Source: Oikopleura dioica
Lineage: Eukaryota > Chordata > Appendicularia > Copelata > Oikopleuridae
Assembly (NCBI GenBank): GCA_907165135.1
Contig: OU015566.1
Span: 2,296,501-2,360,500 of the forward strand
Length of the DNA: 64,000 nt
Direction of reading: 5' to 3'
Shown here: positions 11,079 through 23,500 of the stretch, in pieces
Numbering within the stretch: position 1 is the stretch's first letter
Layout: each line of letters starts with the position of its first letter
Notes under the pieces: generated by a model
Told to the model about the DNA's origin: nothing
What the model saw: the letters and a program-made list of their open reading frames with translations, nothing else
The model's database searches: none
Position numbers and translations under genes: made by a program

Positions 11079-11529
11079 ATGAGAATGAAAAATGATCCAG
11101 GAAAGATTGAAATAAGTAAATTTTTCAAAAAAAAATTTCAACCAATCAGAAAAGCAGATTTTTTGCACCCAATCAAAAACTCCTCACTCTTTTCCAAATC
11201 TTCTTTTTCAATCTTCGACAGACAAGATCTTTTACACGCCAAAAGCATCAAGTCAACTGGACCCATCTACATACGTGCTGATTGGGCAAATCATTCTAGC
11301 GACGATTGCGATTCTCGTGTCAACAGGCATCATTATCGTACTGACAGTGATATTCCAAGGACTGTTCTGCAAGGGTGAACTCTGCCATTTCGAATTACCT
11401 GTTAATCGCGCAAGAGGACCGAGGTTAGCAGAAGAGTGTCTATTTCAAATCATTGAAATTTTAAGATCTGGTTCGACAAAGCGAAGACCAAGCAAAAAAC
11501 AGAGATCAAACTCGAATTCTTTAATGTAA
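11079..11529 (+). CDS. Small single-pass membrane protein
   Basis: Exon 1 (11079-11115, MRMKNDPGKIEI) is joined by a 106-nt GT-AG intron to 11222, in phase. After a short polar stretch there is one strong membrane helix (LIGQIILATIAILVSTGIII... to about FQGLF), then two cysteines and a basic Ser/Arg/Lys-rich tail. A perfect 42-nt GT-AG intron (11424-11465) is a multiple of three without a stop, so the tail exists in long and short versions on paper. The protein is about 100-115 residues and of unknown function. It converges on the mucin-like gene downstream. Confidence 0.5.
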
Positions 11530-11566
11530 TAAACATTGAAAACAAGATTTTTTAAATTGATTTTAA

Positions 11567-12874
11567 TTATTTATTTTTGTCGATTGCAGAGTCATCAAAA
11601 CAATAGATGAAATTTCGGACAAGATAAGTAGATCCAGCTTCATCCCATGGATTGCTTGCCCAAAAATGCAGTGGCCCAGAAGAATACGCGTCAGATATTT
11701 TGTAGAAACCGCTTGTCAAAATTACCCCATCTTTTTTGAGAATATATTGAACCATTTCTCGTCTAAGGTCGCAGTCAGTAGGCTCTTGAAGTTGAAGAGT
11801 AAATTGATTATATTCTTTTTCATCATCACAAGGTCCGACGAAAATCTTCTCATAATCGGATGCATTTGGATTATAAAAAGCGAACGATAAATTATCGCTA
11901 TCTTCTTCTTTCGAAATTCCAAAAACTCGATTTCCCGGCTGTCCTGTGTTTTCTCCTTGGGTAACATCAAGAATATTCAATATATCAGAAGATGATGATG
12001 GATGGTTGCATTTTATCTCCGCACTTATTCGGAAATATAGACTTACTGTTTCGTCACCGACTAGATTATTTTTCTGAGGCTCCATGGAAAATGGTTGTGG
12101 GTCTATGAATGTTATTTTCTTCTTCGAACAAAACTGTGTAAATGAAGGAGAGCAGGTCGTCGGCGGTCTCGTCGTTATCGCTGTTGCTCTTAAAGTTCCT
12201 GATGTCAAAGAAGCTTCTGTCGTTGTATCTGTTTCGGCTGTGGTCAAGGTTTTCGCTGCTGTAGTTGGTCTTTTTGTTGCGGGAGTCGTCAAAGGATCTG
12301 TCTTTGTTTCTGTTGCTGTTGTCGAAAAAAAATCTTTTCTTTGAGTTGCTGTTTCCGGTGTTGTTCTCGAGAAAAATTCTTCCGTTGTTTCCGCTTTTGT
12401 TGCTGTTGTTGTTGGGATTTCAGTTGTTATTGTTATTGATGATGATGTTGTTTTTGTTGTGATCGTTTTCAGTGATGTTGTTGTTATTGTTGGCCTTTTC
12501 GTTGTGAATGCTAAAGTCGTTACTGTTCTTGTCGTGGGAAATTCTTTGGTTTTTTCAGCTTCTGTTGCTGTTGCTGTTGTCGGGATTTTGGTGGTTATTG
12601 ATTTCAGTGATGTGGTTGTTATTGTTGGCGTTTCCGTTGAGGTTGTTGTACTCGTAACTGTCGTTTTTGTTGCTGACGATAGAATTATCGGAATAGTGAT
12701 CGTAGTAGCCGTACAGGCAAGCACAAAAAAGACGCTGGTGATCAAAAACTGAAAGATTTTGAGTTCAAGAAGAGCAGACAATCTCAAATTTACCCATGGT
12801 TTACGCCGAGGTTCTTTAGTTGCTTGAAGCTCACTGTCAAGACTTTCTCTTGATAAGGACTTTGCTCTGGTCAT
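11567..12874 (-). CDS. Type II membrane protein with Thr-rich stalk and a lineage-type C-terminal domain
   Basis: The ORF starts at 12874 (MTRAKSLSRESLD). After about 45 cytoplasmic residues comes a membrane helix (FLITSVFFVLACTATTITIP). A 170-residue stalk made almost only of Thr, Ser, Ala, Glu and Lys follows (likely O-glycosylated). A folded C-terminal region of about 190 residues contains spaced cysteines and ends in STYLVRNFIYCFDD. The same C-terminal region occurs in the gene at 37198-39092 (SEYLVRNVFFQYF). A 45-nt segment (12749-12793) has perfect GT and AG ends and is a multiple of three; removing it brings the basic segment directly against the helix. A small lectin-like or adhesive role would fit but is a guess. 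Confidence 0.65.
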   Translation of the reverse strand: MTRAKSLSRESLDSELQATKEPRRKPWVNLRLSALLELKIFQFLITSVFFVLACTATTITIPIILSSATKTTVTSTTTSTETPTITTTSLKSITTKIPTTATATEAEKTKEFPTTRTVTTLAFTTKRPTITTTSLKTITTKTTSSSITITTEIPTTTATKAETTEEFFSRTTPETATQRKDFFSTTATETKTDPLTTPATKRPTTAAKTLTTAETDTTTEASLTSGTLRATAITTRPPTTCSPSFTQFCSKKKITFIDPQPFSMEPQKNNLVGDETVSLYFRISAEIKCNHPSSSSDILNILDVTQGENTGQPGNRVFGISKEEDSDNLSFAFYNPNASDYEKIFVGPCDDEKEYNQFTLQLQEPTDCDLRREMVQYILKKDGVILTSGFYKISDAYSSGPLHFWASNPWDEAGSTYLVRNFIYCFDDSAIDKNK

Positions 12875-13469
12875 CGGGAATTGATTTCAGAAATGCTAGG
12901 ATCTAAATGAGAGGATGCATATATCGGAAGAATATTTGCTATTTTCGGAAATGCAGCTATATTTGCCATGCTTTTCATTATTAAGAATGGACTTAGATCT
13001 TCGTCATTTTGACATGTTTTCATCTACAGATGTCTTTTTTTCCCGGCTGGCTATCAGAAATAAGTCATTTCCGCGAGAATAATTCTTAGTCAGTTGCTAC
13101 TAGCAACAGGACGTACTTCTGTTTATGCTTGACTCAAGAATTTTGAAATGAAGTTTTTTACCTTACACTCCTCTTGATCTCACGGCTCTTGATCTCATTT
13201 GACCTGAACTCTCCTGCAGACGCTTTATAAAGATCAACTTATCAGTAATGGGCAAATAAAATCGTTTTTTTAAGATGAGAAGAAGTAAACTTGATACAGA
13301 ACTTTGCTGACACGTGTCAATAAAAATCACCGATTTCAAATCAGACTCCAAAAGATAGACACAAAGACGTAAAAACAAACTGTCTCGCTATCATAACTTG
13401 AGAGTTATACAACCATTACATAACCATGCATTTATTAAGTGCAATAATGATATTAAAATCAGAATTAAA
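12875..13469. other. Spacer upstream of the mucin-like gene
   Basis: No exon or inverted repeat recognised. The minus ORF at 13163-13378 lacks splice or homology support. Confidence 0.4.
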
Positions 13470-14140
13470 TTAAGTTTTATTTAAGTATATTCTCATAAAT
13501 ATCAACCAACTCTTTGTTTCAGAAGTTTTCAAAGAAATGCTCAAAAAGAGCGTTGTCTGATTTGTTCAAATTCTTTGCAGCTTTATCAACTGCTTTTGAA
13601 AGCGCTGGGAGACCTCAACTGAACACGCCGATTTTCTCGATCGACGATCGCTGACTTCTTTTGCTGGATATCTTCTAGAAGTTCGTTGAAATCTGGTCTG
13701 CCAAAGTGGGTCACAGTTCTGAGACCAGTGAACAGGCTCTTGCCGCAGTGAGAGTCGAGTTTGTGCTCCAGGAAGTATCGCATTCGAGTTCGAAGGTCAA
13801 AGTGGTCTTTTTTCGTGAGTTTCGATCATGTTACTGTTCTTTTCAGCTTCTTACAAAAGAATTCGAAAAACAAAGTTTTCTTTGCAAGCTATGAAAGCTT
13901 ATTAATGAAAGAAATTCCAGAGCCCTTCCTTTGAGAATATCCACAATCCATTCAAATTGTTTTTTCACTTTTTTACCTAGATAAAAACGACTTTCTTGCA
14001 CTAAGTCATGCTCATATTTCTCTCTACAATGTCTTTTAAAATGGACACAAAAGGAGTGATCCCGATTCTTGCTGAGATCAAAAGAGCATTCAAATTTGTG
14101 CCAATTTTGATGACCCTCGCCAATTGGCCCGTCGACGAAC
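13470..14140 (-). pseudogene. Decayed tandem copy of the DUOX 3' end
   Basis: Nucleotide identity to 17490-18170 is obvious over about 670 bp, including the intron and part of the 3' UTR. The same run [19 protein letters not shown] is encoded in both, as is [17 protein letters not shown]. The copy has a small insertion near 13640 that shifts the frame before the GVFSCGPP motif. The C-terminal KFFENF-type ending is thereby lost, and the upstream exon is also out of frame (SFDLSKNRDH where the gene has the GIGITPF loop). It holds only the NADPH-binding end of the enzyme, so it is a truncated, non-functional direct duplicate. Confidence 0.85.
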
Positions 14141-14640
14141 ATATGCCAGTCCTGATCAATACCTGGATTGGTGCTAACCGATTGAAATTTCGACTTATTT
14201 TGATGATAAAAACGTATAGCGAGATTTTGAGAATCTTCTCCCTACCAAATTTCAGAAACTGGATCACCAGACTAATCCTTGTTTTCTCTACAAGTCACAT
14301 AAAGAGTATTTTTAAGAACAGAGGAACTTTGATGATAGCATCTTATCTTAAAAATTTACACTTATTGAAAAATATAAATGTGCTGTCCAATAACATAAGT
14401 ATCGATCAACAACGATAGTCCTAATGCCATGACAAAGAAGCAATGGAAACGATTTTGTCGACCCTGTAAGAGAGAAAGTATAACATAATTAACGAGTACT
14501 GCTTAATTTTAATCATTGCCAGTATCAAAAGAAAAGTAAGCGTTTTTAAATTTATTTTTTTAAGAAATAAGAGCACCAGTAAATGTTGTATATAAGGACT
14601 CACTTGATTTGGCCTTTTTAATTTCATTTTAATTGATATT
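14141..14640. other. Spacer between DUOX pseudogene and C1q gene
   Basis: AT-rich sequence. Similarity to DUOX fades out by about 14140. The ORF across 14421-14711 overlaps the real last exon of the C1q gene in another frame and is not believed. Confidence 0.4.
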
Positions 14641-15657
14641 TCATACAGGTTTTCGGCCGATCCTGTTGCTATAAATTTTACCGGAAACAAGATAAACATC
14701 GACGATATCATTTTCTTTCAACGAAAGAATAGCCGTCATTGAAGTTGTTCCTTCAGCACCATCGTCATCCTAGAAAACAAATGCATGTATAAGAATAAAG
14801 AACTTACTTCTCCGTAACCAGTTACCACCGTTTCTGAGTTAAGTCGAATCCTTACTTTTGTGCCAGTTTTATTAAGCCTCTTATGATGAATGAAAATTTC
14901 AAAAGCAAACTCAATTTAACTTGCATAAACATTGCATGAGTATAAATCTTATACAGTACCATTTATACTTCATGGCGAAGAAAAATATATTATCCATTCA
15001 TCCAAAATGATACAGCAAATATATATATCCCGTCGATAGGTGTGGAAAACTCACCGGAAGATAGATCGTACATTTTATCACCGGTCACGGAATTTTTAAA
15101 TGATATTTCTTTATCGAACAAAACTTTTGTGTCTTCTTTTTCGTAATTTGATGTGAGTGCAACCATGAAATTGATTTTCGGAGCTTTCTCATATGATGTC
15201 GATTAAGCTTTAACATAAATATTACTCAAGGCAACATTCGTTTTATTTACCTTCACCCTTGTCGCCTTTAAGTCCATGTTCCCCTTTAGATCCTGAATTT
15301 CCTTTTTCTCCTTTCTGACCACTTATTTCTTTGACACCAGGGCTACCCTTTTCTCCTACGTCCCCTGGTGATCCATTTTTTCCGTCGCTTCCAGGAAGAC
15401 CAGCGGGTCCAATTTGTCCTTGATCTCCCTTTTTTCCATCAGCTCCCTGAGAACCAACAACTCCCGGTAAACCAGGTATTCCAGGGGCTCCTTGCATTCC
15501 GTCTCTGCCGTCTCGACCAAATAGATGCGGGAACTTTTCGGGAAAACATTCATTGTCCGTTTTGTTCGTCGGCAAAGATGATCTTATAAGATTGGAACAA
15601 GAAGATATTGCAGAAGTCAATTCCGAACGACAGCTTTTTGCACATTCAAAGCTCGAG
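14641..15657 (-). CDS. Secreted collagen-C1q protein (start exon missing)
   Basis: Exon 15657-15250 encodes a Cys-containing N-terminal segment (FECAKSCRSEL) and about 27 Gly-X-Y triplets (GRDGRDGMQGAPGIPGLPG and onward), a short collagen stalk. The following exons give a C1q-type globular domain. It begins APKINFMVALTSN and continues with GEFSTPIDGIYIFAVSF, matching the family pattern GxYxF. The end, GTTSMTAILSLKEND followed by VDVYLVSGKIYS, corresponds to the hydrophobic C-terminal strands. The collagen-to-C1q junction is GT-AG. The intron after SFWMN has no in-phase GT and needs a GG-AG or similar boundary. The start exon with the signal peptide lies upstream of 15657 and I cannot place it. 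Such proteins trimerise and bind ligands extracellularly. Confidence 0.7.
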
Positions 15658-16338
15658 CTTTTAAAGAATAAATTAAGCTTATTCTAAATGAAAACTTCAG
15701 GGATCCCAAACTGAAACATTGAGTGCGGTTTTGATGTTCAATCCGTGATTCTTAACTATCGATCGACCTTTTATATCATACCAGTAATATGACTTGTTCC
15801 GATTTCTGCTAAATTTTGGGATTAATTCCGTGTGTCGCTCGGAGCGACTTGAAAAATAAGTTGGGATCCCTGTTTAACACAAAAATTTTCTAAGGACTAT
15901 ATTTTTTCAAAATCCATTAAGTTAATATTCTCAATCCAAAGCAATTATCCAGGCATCTCGTCAGAATTGATTCAGCTTGAATTTAAGATTAGTTGAAATC
16001 TTTCGTAGAATCAAAATTTATCTTACTATTTTTGCGACAGTCCTTCTCAATTTGACAAAAGGAGGCATGAAAAACTATCAAAAAGGCGGATCACGATTCC
16101 CATACTTGTTTAAAAACAATGGAACCGGGCGGAGTTCAAATCATCTATTTGTTTGACAAGAATAACTAAAATTTATTTCTTTTAAGGGAAACTGATCGCT
16201 GTCGGCGTCCTCGACTTCCTGAGCATTTGTCAGTGACCAACTGTATCTCCTCTGTCTATTTGAACTTCGATCCAGAATTAAGGTTCCTCAATTTTAGTTC
16301 CTATTCAGGGCTGGTTAATATATAATAATCTCGTTTTT
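15658..16338. other. Probable 5' region of the C1q gene
   Basis: It should contain the missing first exon of the collagen-C1q gene. A candidate is MPPFVKLRRTVAKI with a GTAAG donor (near 16025-16070, minus strand), but it is not a signal peptide, so I do not assign it. Confidence 0.3.
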
Positions 16339-16635
16339 ATGGCTTCGACTGATATAACATTGGCTTCGGGAGTCGAAGGTCGACCAGCGGAAACAGCTGC
16401 ATTATCCAATGTAAAAACCGAAAATAATGACAAGCAAAAACAAACTGTCACGCTCAGAGCTGGAAAAAGTGTTCTTCCCCTGCGCTTCAAAAATCTGCAG
16501 AGCGCCCTTCGTTCTAGAAGCGCATTGAAGGTACGAAACGGCTCGGAACTCCTACTTCACGCGCTATTCAAAATATTAAAGCCTTTATCGAAACCTTTAG
16601 CTGCCACTTCATCCGCCACAATCAGCGTGATTTAA
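16339..16635 (+). CDS. Small hypothetical protein
   Basis: ATG 16339 opens MASTDITLASGVEGRPAETA. After about 65 residues a GT-AG intron of 51 nt can be removed in frame, giving an ending PLSKPLAATSSATISVI. Composition is polar with a basic middle; no motif is recognised. The opposite strand has an ORF with a signal-peptide-like start (16490 down to 16305), so either strand could be the real one. Confidence 0.3.
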   Translation: MASTDITLASGVEGRPAETAALSNVKTENNDKQKQTVTLRAGKSVLPLRFKNLQSALRSRSALKVRNGSELLLHALFKILKPLSKPLAATSSATISVI

Positions 16636-16720
16636 ATCGTGGAGCCGACAGAACCAAATTGAAGTAGAGATGAAGCGCCGAAGTAGACTTCAAGCCGCAC
16701 AGTTCAAGGCGCTTCAATTT

Positions 16721-17436
16721 TTGAAGTACACTTAGGGCCGACGAGCAAATATTCAACCCCAAGAACCCCTTGTGGTAAAGCCTAGAAATTTTGGGACAAT
16801 ATGTATTTAGGCCCAACTAAAAAAATTGTTATTGAAAATTTTTTGGTCTGACCACGTGATCACGGGTAACAGACCCTCGAAAAGCTAGAAAAGCTTGCCG
16901 AGCTTGATCCCCTTATGGCATCATCTTCTCGTTCGGCCAAAAAGAAAGGTCTTGGTTTGTTCTAGTGGTTTAGTCAAAAAAATTTTTGGTGCCGTCTTTA
17001 CTGTCAGTAGACGCAATTAGCTATAAAAGGACTCAAAACTAGCTTAAATTGAGTTAAAAATCCAGGTTTCACGGGCTACTTAGGCCAAAATACGTTGCAA
17101 AAAGGGCCATTTTGGACGCATCAATTCCCTCTCGCGACTCATGTGATGTTGCCACCAAAAATTTTTTGGATTCTATAGGAAGAACTTTTGTGCTCTTTCA
17201 TGTGAGCTACATTATGATCACCTGCGGTCAGGGGATCGAGGTTGGCAAGCTTTTCTAGCTTTTCGAGGGTCCGTATCACGTGATCACGTGATCATACCAA
17301 AAAATTTTCAATAACTAATTTTTAAGATTAGCCAAAATACATATAGACTATAATATAGTTCCAAAGTTTCAGGCAGTTACCTGAAGGGATTTTAGGGGTT
17401 TATTTTTTGCTTGTCGACCCTAAGTATACTTCATGA
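16721..17436. mobile_element. Foldback element, about 716 bp
   Basis: Long imperfect inverted arms of roughly 200 bp. The outer end TGAAGTACACTTAGGG is mirrored by CCCTAAGTATACTTCA at 17419-17434. Further inward GACCCTCGAAAAGCTAG, AAGCTTGCC and GATCCCCTT at about 16870-16920 are mirrored at 17220-17275, next to CACGTGATCACG. There is no transposase. It lies just downstream of the DUOX stop. Confidence 0.75.
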
Positions 17437-17538
17437 AGTATACAGTTTAGTATTCAAGTGTTCTTCAAGTGCAACATTTTATAGCAGAATTAATTTAAGT
17501 TTATTTATATTTTCGCAAATATCTAAGAACTCATTGTT

Positions 17539-20500
17539 TCAGAAGTTTTCGAAAAAATGCTCAAAGAGAGCATTGTCTGATTTGTTCAAATTCTTCGCAG
17601 CTTTATCAACTGCTTTCGAAAGCGCCGGTGGTCCACAACTAAACACGCCAATTTTCCCGATCGCTGAGTTTTTTTGCTGGACATCTTCTAGAAGCTCGTT
17701 GAAGTCTGGTCTGCCAAAGTGGGTCACGGTTCTGAGGCCAGTGAAGAGGCTCTTGCCGCAGGGAGAGTCGAGTTTGTGCTCCAGAAAGTATCGCATTCGA
17801 GTTCGCAGGTCGAAGTCGTCTTTTTTCTGAGTGATGAAAACGTGAGTTTCAATCATGTTACTGTTCTTCTCAGCTTCTTGCAAAAGGGTTCAAAAAACTA
17901 AATTTTCTTTCTTAGTTATGAAATCTGATTTATAAAAGAAATTCTTGAGCCCGTCCTTTGAGAATATCCACCATCCACTCGAACTGCTTGTCACTTCTTT
18001 TGACCCAGATAAACACGACTTTCTTGCACTTTGTCATGCTCATATTCCTCCCAACAATGTCCTTCAAAATCGACGCAAAGGGAGTGATCCCGATTCCAGC
18101 TCCAACCAAAACGGAGCATTCGAATTTGTGCCAATTTTGATGACCCTCGCCAATTGGCCCATCGACGTACATCCTTGGAACGGGGAGTTTTCCTGCTTTG
18201 ACTTTTTTCAAATGCTCTCTGAGCGAAATCGTCCACGGACCGACAGCTCTCACGTGACAGCTGATAAAGTCATCGGCAGGGCAAGAAGTCAGAGTGAAGG
18301 GATGAAACTCCCACTTTGAAACTGAAGCAAAAATTATTCATCCTTGATTTCGATAAAGAGAAACTGACCTTCTGGGAGAGCAATTCTGATCCACTGACCC
18401 GAGTGATAATCAAAACTCTTCGGTCTCTTCATTCTCAAGCACGTGACGCTGGATTGAAGAAGGTCGAATTCCTTGAGGGGCACTTTTCACCGTTTATTTT
18501 CTTGTTTCTTTTATCAAAGAAAGTGTATTCAAATATGAACCCGTCAACAAATGACAACGCTTCTGTGGAAAATCAGACAGCCTTATTTGCGAACAATCAC
18601 TGTAAACAGACTCTGACAACCTTTAGAAAAGGCAAAACGGTTCCTTCGACATAAGATCTTCTTAGCTCAATTATCTTGTCAATCAAAAAGATAATCCCCG
18701 GCCCGAGCAGGTAAAATACGAATTTCGGCTCCTGTAGTAGCGCCTGTAATCCGTGAAGACTCAGTAGAATGAAGAAGAGCGGATAGAGCATGTGCGTCTT
18801 CCAAAAGACCTTATGCCGTTTTCGTCGAGATTGGGCGGCGGCGAAGACGTAGATGATCGACATGATGAGGACAAGAAGCAGTCCAGTTATGCCTTGATGG
18901 CTGGCCCAGAGGAGCTGGAAAAATGACTTCTCGGGCTCGTCGTCGCTGAAGATTTGAGGGAGGACGCAGGAAGCGGCTTGGTATGGCGCTTCGGAGAGGA
19001 AGTAGAAATTGAGGAAATGGCCGATCACGTGGATGAGGGAAAGAAAAGCGCCGACATAAGCAGCAAGTTTGTGAAACTCGACGGATTGATCGAATGGAAT
19101 GTACTGTTTTAGGGCTCAGTTTGGGATTCGATTTGGTTGAATGACTGAAAACTAAGAGGATTTAATTTTCATAATTAAGATAAGATTATTGAGTAAGGGT
19201 GTTCGGATGTGAACTCTTTGACAACTTCTGAAATTAATTGGTTAAGAGAGCTTTGCCATTTTTTCAAGGCCTCTTCACTAAAAATTGAAATGATCTATTA
19301 TTTAATGCTTTTATCGGCAGCCAATCTTTCAGACGTAAATTGGAGCCGAGACCTGATTAATTGCTTTTTGCCGAAGCCTAGTCAGCAAATTTCGGGACAT
19401 CGACAAAAGCATCATTGGGTAAATGAAAGAAAGCGCAGCTGCTGTGGATCGTGACATGAGAAGTCCAACTTCTGTTATTTGCCGAATTCCTGCCGACTCG
19501 TTCAGAAATAAGAAGAAATAGATTCTGTCGACCATCAAAGCGATAATTATTCCGAAGAAAATGAAGAGCGTGTATAAATGCCTTCGTTTTTGCTCGAAAA
19601 TTCGTCGGACTTTCTTCGGTATAAATCTGCCGTAAAACGATTGTTCTTCATCTTTCATCACGAGGCTCCGGACCCGGTAGCGGCTGTATCGCCTGTTCGT
19701 CGTCCTTGGAACTGTAAATCTCCGACTGACTTTGCTTGTACTAAGCATCAACTGTATAAAGAGCTCGTTTTCCGCCTGATCTTCTCGTGACTTGATCCCA
19801 AGGCCTTTCATCATCGCCTTGCATGCCTCGTGAAGATCTTTTATGTCTTTTCCGACAGAGCTTTTTGTGATCAAACTGACGATTTTTTCAACTCCTTCTT
19901 TTGAAATTATCATCGAATCTTTGTATTGCTTCTGGAGAATTTCCGCTCGCCAGGAAGGATCGTTTTCGGTAAGGCGAGTCAGGAACTTGATGAATTCGAC
20001 GACATGGACTTCTCCACTGTCTGTTAGATCCATCGCTTTATACAGGGTCTTTACAGGAATGAAGCAAAGTCAGAAATTGAAGATTGTTTTTGAAAATAGT
20101 TCTCCATCGACATTGAATCTTAATTTTTTTTTTACAAAAAATAAGCGCTGTCAATTGCTTGCGCAAATGAAGGACATCAAATATTGACAGTGTCATCCCT
20201 TTACTGTATAAACGTCGAGCTCTGACGTTGGCCAAAGAGCTGGCCAAGTTCAATTTGCGAAAGAATCAGTTGTCCATGTTCATCATCATAGTCGACAATA
20301 TTTGTAAAAACAGAATCTTCGTCATCATCTTTTCCAACCATTTTGGTGAACGCTTTTTGAAGAAAATCCTCGATAAGCTTTCTTCGTTTTCCTCCAGACA
20401 TGGCCATTTCGTCGATATTATTGTCCAACTCTTCTTTCAAATCAAGCTCAACTCCATTATTGATGGTAAAACTTTTCAAAACTTGGACAAAGACATTTCT

Positions 20501-23500
20501 CTGCCAAGTTGAAGCAAATTCAAGATACAGGTCTTTTCGACCGTGATTTTTGAGAAGCAAAGTGTCCATTCGACGATTTTTCGCGACGAAGCCGGAAATT
20601 GAGGGAGACTTGTTCGGGTCGCTCATTTTGTGGATGAAGTACTGGTCCATTTCACCGAAATTATTCATCACATTTATACAGGGCTTTTCTTCTGGTGAAT
20701 ATATGCTTACAAAAATGACGCGCAAAAAGCTGTCTGGCAGACAGAATAACTGGGAGACTATAAATCATCACCAATTCCTTATCTCCTTCTTTTTCAAAGC
20801 CAATCGTCACCTCCCGATCCTCAAAACTCTCAGTACACTCAATTTCCGTCGCCTGAAAGCTTTGAGCCAAAGCACCAGGCCCAGCAAGGACTGATTGTCC
20901 GAATTGAGTGTATCGTCGCATTTGAGAGTTTGTGGGTTTGATCTGGATCATGCTCTCTCTCCGCTGTCTTGCGGTGCGTTCTTTCTTAGTCCAAAATACC
21001 ATGGTCAGATAAATCGCCAAAATTACCACAAGGACGATTATGGCGGAAATAATTGCTTGAACCAAGTTTGACAGACGTTGCTTTTTTGCGCATTCTAGAT
21101 TTTAGGAGTCAAAAAGAAGCTGATTTCACAAAAAAAGATTTAAGATCAAAATGACAAATCAGTATTTTCAAGAATACTGATTCTGTCAGAAATGTCAAAA
21201 TTATCGACATTACTGACACTACCGACATATTGACCCTTTCCTAAAAAAATCTCTTCTACATTCGCATCCATCACACAAGGAGCCCCTGGCTCTAGAATTT
21301 GAAAACCATTCCCATTCCAATCGAAAGAATCCCCAAACGCCATGCTCAAAACATCCAACCACGTGGTCGCCGAAATTCGCGCGACATCATCACTTTCGAG
21401 CAGCGAGTTCAATTCGAAATTTTCAAACCATCGCCAGTCACTATGGCGAATTTTCTGCATTTGAAGAGCGATTAGTTTCCGGAGACTGTCAGAATCAGCC
21501 TCGGCAATCAAGCCTGGGAAAAAAGCAAGATCTGACTCTTGAGGAGTGGAGAAATGAAGGAAATTTCTGACGTCAAAAAGGGCTTTTTTCCTGGATTAAA
21601 ATTTTTTTTCGTGAATTTTTTCGAATTTTTTTCGATCCAATTTCCTGGTATTTCAAACTCCGCGGCATTTTTGGCATCCTTCTCAAAATCTTCATAGTCA
21701 GAATTGACATTATCCGCAAATTGGCGCGACAGACCCAATAAAAGTTCAACTTTATCAAATTTTGGATCTTCGCAAAGTCGCATTGAGCCGCTTATTGAAT
21801 TTTTTAAGGCACAAGTGTTTGTGTCGTTTTCGTCAGCAATCGGTAAAAGGGTCGGAAGGGTTGATTTAAGGGCACGTGACGCAGCGGCGAACTCGACTGA
21901 TACACGAGGGTCGATGTGAGGGTCGTGCCCGTTGTGACGCCCTGAAAAAATAATGAAAGCTGTCTTTTCATAAGGTGTTTTGGAAATACAGATTTAAACT
22001 GACTTGGTCAGCCTGGCTATCAGTACTCTCCACGAGTCACCTTGGTTTCAACTACTCTAATATTTCAGCTTCATATTTGAGAATATCAGGTGTAGCAGGG
22101 TTATCAGTCGGGCGCCCTAAAAAACTGTCCTCTATAAGCCCCTATCTTGGTTGGGATTCTGGTTATGGGACTGGGGGTCCCGGGGCGAAGCTCCTTGGCT
22201 AAGGCCTAGCATAAAGGGCTGCCCGACTTTCGGAAGTATGTAATTAGTATTGATACAGGACCAATTATTCTAAAATTTGGCTAGAATTGGGATGATGCCC
22301 CTAACCCTAAAGCCTAACTCAGGGGGCTTCGCCCCCCGGGACCCCCCTAGTAGGTACTCCAAGCCCGTAACGATAATAAATAGGTATGGTATCAGACAAA
22401 TTCTACCTATATAAGAAGAACAGTTCTGTACATTCTCCGACCCCCTTATCGAAATAAAAAAAAACATGGTATAAAATGAGGATTTGCTATCTCAGCAAAA
22501 ATTATCAATTAAAGACCGCTTGCTGCATTCAATATTCTAGCAAAAAAACCCAGATAGTACTTCAACTTGCCTTCTAAATATGCAGTATCTTCGGGAAGAA
22601 AAAAGTTCGCACCAACGATAAGTGGCAACCATTCATACCTAAACAAATTTATAAATAATTCAGAAAACATACCACTGCCAAGTTTGTCAACCCTACCAAA
22701 TGATATTTTGAAGGGTGCTGATAACAAGCCTCTTTGTTTGTCGGTAAATGGCTTCATCAGAAAGGCCCTCGTCTGATAATTTGACGCTTTCCGCCACAGC
22801 ATTGTGGTAGCGATGCCAGACGAATGTGATTACAGATGGGAGCATTTTCGTCTCCCGCAGCTTAATTATTCAATTATTTGTTATTCATTATTTTTACACG
22901 CATGCAAAATATTTTCGTGGATTTCTGATTAACCTTTTTAATATTTTATTCCACATGACTCCATTTTGGGTTCAAAAATGATCAGTCAACTAAAAAATCG
23001 GGCCATTTTTAGCGGAGTTCATAAACTATTTATCTCGCTCAGGGTAACATAAATACCTTTTTATGACGAACGAAGCATCCTTCATCTCGTTCGCACAAGA
23101 GTACCCGCCCATCTTAAAACACAATTCAAAGTGGCAATTATATAATTAATTGAACTAAGCGCTACTAGACAATCCAATTAATCAAAATCTCCTCTTTATT
23201 TTCAAATACCGGTTGAGCGGACTAATATTATTACTGTAGCAATATCGTACTGAAGCAATTAGTAGAAAGAGCTGAGATCCGCTTTCCTTATTCTTTACCA
23301 AACATTATTATATAAAAAGAATTTCTTTTAAAATAGACAATTAAAATTTAATAGTCTAGACTCCGGCCTATATTGACGTCAGCTGACACCCGGATCTCCG
23401 GCTTAGGGTTAAGCCAGTATTAAAATCCCCTAAAAGACCCCTGCCGGATCTTTCATTAATTTAAATCACCTTTAAATTCGCGCTGAAAGGCTTCTTTCTC

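Noticed and set aside
16305-16490. Minus-strand ORF with a signal-peptide-like start
   Set aside because: It is antisense to a better-spliced plus ORF and has no follow-up exon; kept only as an alternative.
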